Translations under genes and position numbers: made by a program
Assembly (NCBI GenBank): GCA_021826255.1
Contig: JAKBAZ010000101.1
Coordinates: 1 to 5,134, forward strand
Length of the DNA stretch: 5,134 nt
Source of the DNA: Actinomycetes bacterium
Lineage (GTDB): Bacteria > Actinomycetota > Acidimicrobiia > Acidimicrobiales > RAAP-2
Reading direction: 5' to 3'
The notes under the pieces: generated by a model
Told to the model about the DNA's origin: nothing
Seen by the model: the letters and a program-made list of their open reading frames with translations, nothing else
The model's database searches: none
Part shown: positions 1-5,134 of the stretch, one piece after another
How positions within the stretch are numbered: the first letter of the stretch is position 1
Layout of the letters: every line of letters begins with the position of its first letter

Positions 1-558
1 GCCGAGATGCTGGTGCAGTTCGCCCAGTTGGGGGCCGCCTTCGTAGGGGCCCACTTTGGAGTCGAGTCGCCGAGCGTCGGCCTCTTGTCGATCGGTGAGG
101 AGTCCTCGAAGGGATCCCCACTCGTGAAGGAGACTCACGAGCGTCTCGCGGCGAATCCCGCGATCAACTTCTTTGGCAACGTGGAGGGTCGAGACCTCGT
201 TCCCGCCCCGGTCGACGTGGTGGTGACCGACGGTTTCACCGGCAACGTGGCCCTAAAGACCCTCGAGGGGGCGTTTCGATTCGTCTTGACGAACCTTCTC
301 GAGGCCCTCGACGAGGACGACGTCGCCCGCGAGGCGGGTCGAACCCTGATGCCCTACCTGGCGCCTCGCGCCGAGCGGCTTCGCCCCGAGTCGGTGGGGG
401 GCTCGGTACTCTTGGGCCTAAAGGGCGTCTGCATCATTTCTCACGGATCCTCCAACGCCACGGCCATCATGAACGCCCTTAGAGTCGCCGACGACATGGT
501 CTCCTCGGGCGTCGTCGCCGCGACGCAATTCGCCATCCGACCCGATCACGGGGGCTAA
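1..558 (+). CDS. plsX: Phosphate acyltransferase PlsX, C-terminal part (5' end outside window)
   Basis: PlsX converts acyl-ACP and phosphate to acyl-phosphate, the acyl donor for PlsY in the first step of phospholipid synthesis; it is a peripheral membrane enzyme. The reading frame is open from base 1 and codes for 185 residues to a TAA stop at 556-558, roughly the last 55% of the usual 330-345 residues. Family motifs appear in order: the MLVQFA start of the conserved central block (7-24), SIGEESSKG (82-108), GNVEGRD (175-195), the highly conserved DGFTGN (229-246) followed by LKTLEG, then GGSVLLG and HGSSN (442-456) near the C terminus. The true start lies upstream, so the ATG at 7 is an internal methionine. 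The next gene is an acyl carrier protein, PlsX's substrate carrier, 52 bases downstream. No frameshift or missing motif is seen. Identification is secure. Confidence 0.95.
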   Translation, partial: AEMLVQFAQLGAAFVGAHFGVESPSVGLLSIGEESSKGSPLVKETHERLAANPAINFFGNVEGRDLVPAPVDVVVTDGFTGNVALKTLEGAFRFVLTNLLEALDEDDVAREAGRTLMPYLAPRAERLRPESVGGSVLLGLKGVCIISHGSSNATAIMNALRVADDMVSSGVVAATQFAIRPDHGG

Positions 559-563
559 TCTTC

Positions 564-590
564 CTGACCAGCCCGCATCGTGGGTAGGGT
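564..590 (+). promoter_or_regulatory. Possible weak promoter upstream of acpP
   Basis: TAGGGT at 585-590 fits the actinobacterial TANNNT -10 pattern, and CTGACC at 564-569 matches four of six bases of TTGACA. The spacing between them is only 15 bases, shorter than the preferred 16-18. Transcription would begin near 597, giving a short leader that just includes the Shine-Dalgarno sequence. G-rich hexamers of this kind arise easily by chance in such DNA, so this is a tentative call; acpP may simply be read through from plsX. Confidence 0.25.
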
Positions 591-599
591 GGGAGCATT

Positions 600-607
600 A
601 AGGAGGG
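600..607 (+). promoter_or_regulatory. Strong ribosome binding site for acpP
   Basis: AAGGAGGG is a near-perfect Shine-Dalgarno sequence; its AAGGAGG core (600-606) ends four bases before the ATG at 611, which fixes the acpP start. It is the strongest such signal in the window, in keeping with the high expression usual for acyl carrier protein. Confidence 0.85.
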
Positions 608-610
608 CAC

Positions 611-898
611 ATGACCAACGCCGAGGGCGCTTCACGCCTGGATCGGGCTGCCGTGACGGACCTGGTCGTGCGGGAACTGGCTCAGATTCTCGAGACCGAG
701 CCGTCCGCTATCGAAGAGGACGTTCCCTTTTCCGACCTCGGAGCCGATTCACTCGCGCTCATTGAGTTAGTCGAGGCGATGGAGGAGGACCTGTCGCGCG
801 CGGTGGGGAGCTTCCACATCGACGACGAGGACCTTGAGGACCTCGTGTCCGTGCGCGACGCCGTGGACTACGTCGTCGCCAAGTTGAATCTGGGCTAG
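611..898 (+). CDS. acpP: Acyl carrier protein
   Basis: Small acidic cytoplasmic carrier that holds growing acyl chains on a 4'-phosphopantetheine arm during fatty acid synthesis and hands them to PlsX and other acyltransferases. The protein has 95 residues. The attachment motif GADSLALIELVE is clear, with Ser47 (codon 749-751) as the predicted modified serine at the start of helix II, followed by the acidic recognition helix (EAMEEDL) and the closing SVRDAVDYVV helix. The start ATG is supported by a near-perfect Shine-Dalgarno. It is longer than the usual 75-80 residues because of an N-terminal extension of roughly 10-15 residues and about four extra residues (around SRAVGSF) between helix II and the IDDEDLEDL segment. 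The residues after DSL are ALIE rather than the common D(T/S)VE. Its position right after plsX and before rnc favours the housekeeping fatty-acid AcpP, but a specialised carrier cannot be excluded from sequence alone. Confidence 0.92.
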   Translation: MTNAEGASRLDRAAVTDLVVRELAQILETEPSAIEEDVPFSDLGADSLALIELVEAMEEDLSRAVGSFHIDDEDLEDLVSVRDAVDYVVAKLNLG

Positions 899-908
899 GC
901 GTCGCCCC

Positions 909-1589
909 GTGGGCAGGGACGAACTCGCGAGAATTACGGGTCTCGCGCCCGACGATCCTCGGTTGAGGGACGCGCTCACCCACTCGAGTTTCGCCGCGGA
1001 ACACGACGCGACCTCGAACGAACAGTTGGAGTTTCTCGGCGACGCCGTCGTCGACCTCGCGGTCGCGCAGTACGTCGTCACCCAGTGGCCCCACGCTGAC
1101 GAGGGCGTCGCCTCGGTGGTGCGTAGCCGCACCGTCAACGAGTCCTCCCTCGCTGACGCGGCTCGCCGCTTGGGTCTCGGCGAGGTGTTACGAATCGGTC
1201 GGGGAGTGAAGAAGGAACGCGGCGCCGAACGCGACTCCCTACTCGCCGACGCCTTTGAAGCGTTGGTGGGTGCGATTTTCAGCGCGCGCGGCTACGAGGC
1301 GGCTCGGGACTTCGTCGTGTCGTGCCTGAAGAACCGGATCGACGAGGCCGCCGAAAGCGGCGACGTGGTGGACGTCAAGACCCGGCTGCGCCGCTTCTGC
1401 GAGGAGCGCGGGCTGCCCGTACCCGAGTACGTGGTGAGCGCGAGCGGTCCGGCCCACGACGTGACCTTTGAGGCGCGCGTGAGCGTGGGCCCCCTCACCG
1501 GGGTCGGGAGCGGTTCGTCGAAGAAGCGGGCGGAGGCGGCCGCCGCGACGGCGGCCTGGGAGGAGGCCCAACGTGCCGGAGTTACCTGA
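909..1589 (+). CDS. rnc: Ribonuclease III
   Basis: Double-strand-specific, Mg2+-dependent endoribonuclease that processes rRNA precursors and structured mRNAs; acts as a cytoplasmic homodimer. The 226-residue product matches the usual family length. The catalytic domain (about 1-145) carries the signature NEQLEFLGD with Glu38, Glu41 and Asp45, then Glu65, Asp114 and Glu117 in LLADAFEALVGA; all fall at the same numbers as the E. coli enzyme. The C-terminal double-stranded RNA binding domain (about 155-222) starts DVKTRL and ends with the typical SSKKRAEAAAA helix. The start is GTG at 909: it is the first in-frame start codon after a stop at 885-887, and the N terminus aligns well. It lies 10 bases after the acpP stop and lacks a convincing Shine-Dalgarno, so translational coupling to acpP is likely. 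The 3' end overlaps mutM by 17 bases. No defects are seen. Confidence 0.97.
   Translation: MGRDELARITGLAPDDPRLRDALTHSSFAAEHDATSNEQLEFLGDAVVDLAVAQYVVTQWPHADEGVASVVRSRTVNESSLADAARRLGLGEVLRIGRGVKKERGAERDSLLADAFEALVGAIFSARGYEAARDFVVSCLKNRIDEAAESGDVVDVKTRLRRFCEERGLPVPEYVVSASGPAHDVTFEARVSVGPLTGVGSGSSKKRAEAAAATAAWEEAQRAGVT
1558..1566 (+). promoter_or_regulatory. Ribosome binding site for mutM, inside rnc
   Basis: GGGAGGAGG lies six bases before the mutM GTG at 1573. It sits within the last rnc codons (Trp-Glu-Glu), so coding sequence doubles as initiation signal. It supports GTG 1573 as the mutM start and allows initiation independent of rnc termination. Confidence 0.75.
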
Positions 1590-2475
1590 GGTTGAAACGG
1601 TTCGTTCGGGTCTGGCCCGCGAACTCAACGGGAAAAAGATCAAGTCGGCCCAGGTCTCCGACGGGCGCTCGACTCGCCGGCACGCCAGCGCGAAGGAGTT
1701 TCGAGCCCAGATTGAGGGGCGCACCGTCAAATCCGTCGAGCGGCTCGGTAAGTACATCGCCTGCGGACTCGACAACGGCGCTCACCTGGTGATCCACCTC
1801 GGGATGACCGGCCAGTTGATTCGGGCGAAGAACGCCAAGATCCCCAAGCCCAAGCACACTCACGTGGTGTTGCAACTTTCGTCCAGTGAGGAGATCCGTT
1901 TCGCCGATCAGCGCACTTTCGGGGAGATGTTCGTCGCCACGCCCGTGGGCGCCGACGAGGAGGTTCCCCTGTCCAAGTTCGCTCGTCTGGCCATCGGTGG
2001 CAACGGAGGGAGCTTGCGCTCGCGAGTGCGAGAACTCGCCCACCTCGGACTCGACCCCTTCGAGGATCAAGTGGGCTGGGATCGCTTCGCCGCCATCACC
2101 AAGTCCCGCAGTACGGCGTTGAAGGCCCTGCTGACCGACCAAGACGTGCTGTGCGGCATCGGCAATATCTACGCCGACGAAATTCTGTTCAGCGCCGGGC
2201 TGCGCTTTGATCGCCCCAGTGACGAACTCACGACAGTCGAGGCCCGCAGACTTCACCGCACCATTCCGGAGGTGTTGAGTGAGGCGATCAAGGCCGGGGG
2301 AACGACCCTCGCCGACGAGATGTTCGTCGACCTCGACGGCGCCCCCGGGCGCTACCAACTTCAACTCCAGGTTCATACTCGTGAGGGTCAGCCCTGCCCG
2401 CAGTGTCGCACCCCGATCGAACGAGTGGTGTTTCGGGATCGCTCCACCTACTTTTGTCCCCGGTGCCAGTCCTAG
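1573..2475 (+). CDS. mutM: Formamidopyrimidine-DNA glycosylase (MutM/Fpg)
   Basis: Bifunctional DNA glycosylase/AP lyase that excises 8-oxoguanine and formamidopyrimidines in base excision repair. The N terminus is the canonical MPELPEVETV: Pro2 (N-terminal after Met removal) is the Schiff-base nucleophile and Glu3 the general acid. Lys60 in LGKYI matches the conserved beta-hairpin lysine. HLGMTGQL supplies Met78, and ADQRTFG supplies Arg114 and Phe116, the Met/Arg/Phe void-filling triad of true Fpg rather than Nei. The helix-two-turn-helix contains GIGNIYADE (195-203, Asn198). A C-terminal zinc finger has Cys275, Cys278, Cys295 and Cys298 (CX2C-X16-CX2C), with Arg290 in DRSTYFCPRC. At 300 residues it exceeds the usual 270 or so; most of the excess is an insertion at about residues 124-153 between the RTFGEMF strand and ELAHLGLDP. 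The start is GTG, overlapping rnc by 17 bases; the stop is TAG at 2473-2475. Confidence 0.97.
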   Translation: MPELPEVETVRSGLARELNGKKIKSAQVSDGRSTRRHASAKEFRAQIEGRTVKSVERLGKYIACGLDNGAHLVIHLGMTGQLIRAKNAKIPKPKHTHVVLQLSSSEEIRFADQRTFGEMFVATPVGADEEVPLSKFARLAIGGNGGSLRSRVRELAHLGLDPFEDQVGWDRFAAITKSRSTALKALLTDQDVLCGIGNIYADEILFSAGLRFDRPSDELTTVEARRLHRTIPEVLSEAIKAGGTTLADEMFVDLDGAPGRYQLQLQVHTREGQPCPQCRTPIERVVFRDRSTYFCPRCQS

Positions 2476-2480
2476 CCGGT

Positions 2481-2494
2481 CCGGGTCGACCCGG
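2481..2494. repeat. Perfect 14-base palindrome between mutM and smc
   Basis: CCGGGTCGACCCGG reads identically on both strands and begins five bases after the mutM stop codon. As RNA it could fold into a five-pair G/C stem (CCGGG/CCCGG) with a UCGA tetraloop; an alternative GCCGG/CCGGC pairing (2475-2479 with 2491-2495) is also possible. No T-tract follows, so it is not a standard intrinsic terminator. Relative to the predicted smc transcription start it spans about -35 to -22, where a dimeric regulator could bind. Operator, weak terminator or chance palindrome in GC-rich DNA are all possible. Confidence 0.5.
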
Positions 2495-2500
2495 CGAGAT

Positions 2501-2509
2501 TGCTAGCGT
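2501..2509 (+). promoter_or_regulatory. Extended -10 promoter for smc, probably giving a leaderless mRNA
   Basis: TGCTAGCGT consists of a TGN extension directly joined to TAGCGT, which fits the actinobacterial TANNNT -10 box. It ends six bases before the GTG start codon at 2516, so a start site about seven bases downstream of the box falls on the start codon itself. No Shine-Dalgarno-like sequence is present in 2495-2515, consistent with leaderless translation, which is common in Actinobacteria. No good -35 is seen at the right distance, which extended -10 promoters tolerate. Confidence 0.45.
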
Positions 2510-2515
2510 TGCCGC

Positions 2516-5134
2516 GTGTTTCTAAAGCGTCTGACGATGAAGGGCTTCAAGTCCTTCGCTGACTCCACCGTTCTCGAATTTGAACCGGGGGTTACCGCGG
2601 TCGTGGGGCCCAACGGCTCGGGAAAGTCCAACGTGGTGGACGCGGTCACCTGGGTGCTCGGCGCCCAATCGACCCGGGCCCTGCGCAGTCAGAAGATGGA
2701 CGACGTCATCTTCGCTGGCACGGCCTCTCGGGCCGCGCTCGGTCGAGCCGAGGTGAGCCTGACGCTCGACAACGCGTCGGGGCGGCTCAACGTCGAGGGC
2801 GCCGAAGTGACGATTTCGCGCACGTTGTTTCGAAACGGGGACTCGGAGTACGCCATTAACGGTACGGTGTGTCGATTACTCGACATCCAAGAGTTGTTGA
2901 GCGACTCGGGGGTTGGTCGTCAACAGCACATGATTATCGGGCAGAACCAGCTCGACACAATCTTGAACTCCTCGCCGGAGAATCGACGCGCGGTCATTGA
3001 AGAGGCAGCGGGCGTCCTTAAGCATCGTCGGCGTAAGGAGCGCGCCGAGCGTCGCTTGGCTCAAACCCAGGAGAACCTGGAACGACTCGGTGACCTCGTT
3101 CGCGAGGTGCGCCGCCAGATGCGCCCTCTCGAACGTCAGGCGGTCTCGGCGCGGTCCTACGTGGAGGTCGACGGGCTGTTGCGGGTGGCTCGCGAGGCGC
3201 TCTTCGTTCGTCGGCTCCACGAGTTCGGCGAACGTCGAGAGTTTCTCGACGCTCGTGAACGAGAGACGCTGAACCAGTCCCGAGAAGCCCACGAGGCTCT
3301 CGTGAGTCTCGACGCTCAAGCGAGTGCCGCGGCAGCGGAGATGGGATCACGTCGCGAAGAGGCGTTGGCCTCCACACTCGGGAATCTCCAAGCCCTCGCC
3401 GAACGAGCTCGTGGCGCCCAGTCGGTGATCACCGAGCGCGAGCGCGCGTTGCGCAGTGCCCTGGAGGCCTCGGCTGATGAGAACGTCGTCGCGACTCTCG
3501 AGGCCGACGCGGCTCGGCTGAGCGACGATCTCCTGGCCCTCGGGAGTCTCGACGAGGAGGCGCGCAACGCTCGCGCGATCGCCGACGAGGTTCGTCAACG
3601 CCTGGACGACGCGCGAGCTGAGGAGGCCGAACTCTCCGTCGCCACACCGGAGATTGATCGAGCCGCCCTGCGCGCCGCCCGTGAACGCCTGACCTGGCTG
3701 GAACGTACCTCCACGTCTCAGCGCAGCGCCCTCGAGCGCGCCCTCGAACGCCAGCGGGCTCTCGTCGCCGACGTGGCCCGCTGGGAGTCGGAGGTGGAGC
3801 AGAACGCCCCGCGCATCGAGGACTCTCGCGCACAGCTCGACGCGGCCACATCCGAATTGGCCGAGAGTGAGGTCGTGGTCGAGTCCCTGGCCGAGCGCCG
3901 CACGAACGCCCAAGAGGCCCTCTCTCAGGCCACCGAGGCGGCGGCTCGAGCCCACGCCCGGGCCGACGCCTTAGAGCGCGCTCTCGAGGAGCTCTCGGGC
4001 ACCTCCTCGCGGGCCATCGTGGAGGGCGTTCGCGGGGTGCTCGGGGCACTCCTCGATCTCATCGAGGTCGACGAGGGCTACGAGCGAGCCGTCGAGGCGG
4101 CGGCCGGAGCGGCGGTGTCGGCCATGGTGGTCGACTCGCGCGAGTCGGCGACGGCCGCTCTCGAGGCTCTACGACGAGAAGGGGGAGCGGGAGTTATTCT
4201 CGCCGCCGGCGTTGCGTCGGGGACGGCGCTCGAGGTGCCCTCGGGGGCGCGGGCTCTGCGACCCCACGTGCGCGCTCGTCACGGGGCGCCCACCGACGTT
4301 GCCCGGGTTCTCGACGCCCTCTTCGCTCGGGCCGTGGTGGTGGAGGGCTGGCGAGACGGACTCGAACTCGCGGTGTCGCATCCGGACCTCGTGGTCTCGA
4401 CCCTCGACGGGGATCGCTTCGCCCCGAGTGGCTGGCGTATCGCGTCGGGACGGGCTCTCGTGACACGAGCCACGGTCGACGACGCGCACGAGGCGGCTCA
4501 GCGCGCGAGCGAGATCGTGACTCAGGCCCGTGACACCCTGGCCCTCGCCGATCACGCCCTCGTCGACGCGCGCGCTCGGGTGAGCGAAGCGACTCGAGTC
4601 GTGTCTCGCCTTCACGACGACGTACGTGCACTCGAGGAGTCGACCTCTCGCACCCTCGAACGGCTGGAGCGACGTCGTCTCGAACAACCCGTTCTCGACG
4701 AGGAGGTCGCGAGCGCGACCGAACAACTGGGCGCCCTCGAGCGGGAAGGGGCCGAGTTACGAGAACAACTCCCCGCCCTCGAGCGCGCCCTCGAGAGGGC
4801 CCAGTCGCTGGCGGCGGACCTCGACGCACGACGCCTCGCGCTGCGAGAGTTGGACGAGCGTGCGGCGAGTGCCGAAGCTCGAGCCCAACGCGTCGAGGCT
4901 GATGTCGCGGCGCGCCGGGCCGTCTTAGAAAAGCGCCACGCGGAGATCGAGGCTCGACTGGCGGGCCGCACTCGTGAGCGCGAGGAGGCGGCCCTGCGTC
5001 GTCTCGCCTTAGAAGACGACCTCGTCGTCCTCGCCCGGTTGCGTCGCGTGGTGGACGAGGCGTTGGAGGATGTGCGTCTCAGTCACGAAGTCATCACCTC
5101 GACCTACCGAGAGCAACTCGAGGCCTCTCGAGCC
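2516..5134 (+). CDS. smc: Chromosome segregation protein SMC, N-terminal 873 residues (3' end outside window)
   Basis: SMC is the ATP-driven, dimeric DNA-loop-extruding ATPase that, with ScpA and ScpB, compacts and separates chromosomes. Starting at GTG 2516 the frame is open to the last base with no stop or frameshift. The N-terminal head (about 1-165) shows FLKRLTMKGFKSF, Walker A GPNGSGKSN (31-39, Lys37), Arg57 of the arginine-finger segment LRSQKMDDVIFAG, and the Q-loop region IIGQNQLDTIL (140-150), followed by the conserved EEAAGVLKHRRRKE. Residues about 166-498 form an Ala/Glu/Arg/Leu-rich coiled-coil arm. The hinge covers about 500-647 (start EGVRGVLGALLDLI, end STLDGDRFAPSGWRIASG). 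From about 650 onward the returning arm runs to the window edge. The missing remainder, perhaps 250-300 residues, should hold the rest of the arm, the ABC signature and Walker B. An ATG at 2537 was not chosen because FLKRLT upstream matches the family's first beta strand. Rad50 and RecN are excluded by the hinge and head motifs. Confidence 0.97.
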   Translation, partial: MFLKRLTMKGFKSFADSTVLEFEPGVTAVVGPNGSGKSNVVDAVTWVLGAQSTRALRSQKMDDVIFAGTASRAALGRAEVSLTLDNASGRLNVEGAEVTISRTLFRNGDSEYAINGTVCRLLDIQELLSDSGVGRQQHMIIGQNQLDTILNSSPENRRAVIEEAAGVLKHRRRKERAERRLAQTQENLERLGDLVREVRRQMRPLERQAVSARSYVEVDGLLRVAREALFVRRLHEFGERREFLDARERETLNQSREAHEALVSLDAQASAAAAEMGSRREEALASTLGNLQALAERARGAQSVITERERALRSALEASADENVVATLEADAARLSDDLLALGSLDEEARNARAIADEVRQRLDDARAEEAELSVATPEIDRAALRAARERLTWLERTSTSQRSALERALERQRALVADVARWESEVEQNAPRIEDSRAQLDAATSELAESEVVVESLAERRTNAQEALSQATEAAARAHARADALERALEELSGTSSRAIVEGVRGVLGALLDLIEVDEGYERAVEAAAGAAVSAMVVDSRESATAALEALRREGGAGVILAAGVASGTALEVPSGARALRPHVRARHGAPTDVARVLDALFARAVVVEGWRDGLELAVSHPDLVVSTLDGDRFAPSGWRIASGRALVTRATVDDAHEAAQRASEIVTQARDTLALADHALVDARARVSEATRVVSRLHDDVRALEESTSRTLERLERRRLEQPVLDEEVASATEQLGALEREGAELREQLPALERALERAQSLAADLDARRLALRELDERAASAEARAQRVEADVAARRAVLEKRHAEIEARLAGRTREREEAALRRLALEDDLVVLARLRRVVDEALEDVRLSHEVITSTYREQLEASRA

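Noticed and set aside
580..765. 61-codon plus-strand frame starting in the plsX-acpP gap
   Set aside because: It overlaps acpP in another frame, its Arg/Gly-rich product has no recognisable features, and the strong ribosome site serves the ATG at 611.
1582..2376. 264-codon open frame on the minus strand opposite mutM
   Set aside because: It lies wholly antisense to a well-supported mutM, resembles no protein I know, and long antisense frames are expected in GC-rich coding DNA.
2476..2515. Intrinsic terminator after mutM
   Set aside because: A small GC hairpin is possible but no T-run follows, so a standard terminator cannot be claimed.
2537..2539. ATG as an alternative smc start
   Set aside because: Starting here would remove FLKRLT, the conserved first strand of the SMC head, and no Shine-Dalgarno precedes it.
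3347..4049. Long minus-strand open frames (about 200 codons) opposite smc
   Set aside because: They are antisense shadows of the SMC coiled-coil region; their Arg/Pro/Gly/Ala-rich composition reflects the complement of GC-rich codons.
4169..4829. Overlapping minus-strand open frames opposite the SMC hinge and second arm
   Set aside because: Arg/Pro-rich low-complexity translations, with no ribosome site seen and full overlap with a confirmed coding frame.
1..5134. CRISPR array, tRNA/rRNA gene, insertion sequence, or novel defence/accessory system
   Set aside because: No regularly spaced repeats, transposase motifs, terminal inverted repeats or RNA gene structures were seen; coding sequence of five housekeeping genes accounts for nearly all bases.

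Overview
This is a compact, high-GC stretch (about two-thirds G+C by eye) with five genes, all on the + strand: plsX (3' part) - acpP - rnc - mutM - smc (5' part). Every gene is recognised from diagnostic motifs. There is no mobile element, CRISPR array, tRNA, rRNA or unknown cassette. The order rnc-mutM-smc is typical of Actinobacteria. A plsX-acpP pair directly upstream of it, without fabD/fabG between, together with the acyl carrier protein and SMC sequences, suggests a deep actinobacterial lineage such as Acidimicrobiia. That placement is inferred from gene order and memory of the families, not from a search.

Layout: the C-terminal part of PlsX (phosphate acyltransferase, phospholipid precursor synthesis) ends at 558. 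A 52-base gap holds a strong Shine-Dalgarno sequence and a possible weak promoter. A 95-residue acyl carrier protein follows (611-898). After only 10 bases comes rnc (GTG, 909-1589), with all RNase III catalytic acids in place. mutM (GTG, 1573-2475) overlaps the end of rnc by 17 bases and has a strong ribosome binding site inside rnc. A 40-base gap (2476-2515) holds a perfect 14-base palindrome and an extended -10 box placed so that smc is probably transcribed as a leaderless mRNA. smc starts at GTG 2516 and stays open to the window edge (873 codons), covering the N-terminal head, first coiled-coil arm, hinge and most of the returning arm.

Together the genes form a housekeeping cluster. PlsX makes acyl-phosphate from acyl-ACP, and AcpP is its carrier partner. 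RNase III processes structured RNA, MutM removes oxidised guanine, and SMC compacts and segregates chromosomes. The spacing suggests plsX-acpP-rnc-mutM are co-transcribed and smc has its own promoter. The more interesting signals are small-scale: the mutM-smc intergenic region, the lineage-specific insertions in AcpP and MutM, the divergent SMC hinge, a repeated coiled-coil peptide, and a marked excess of the hexamer CTCGAG. I see no previously undescribed biological system here.
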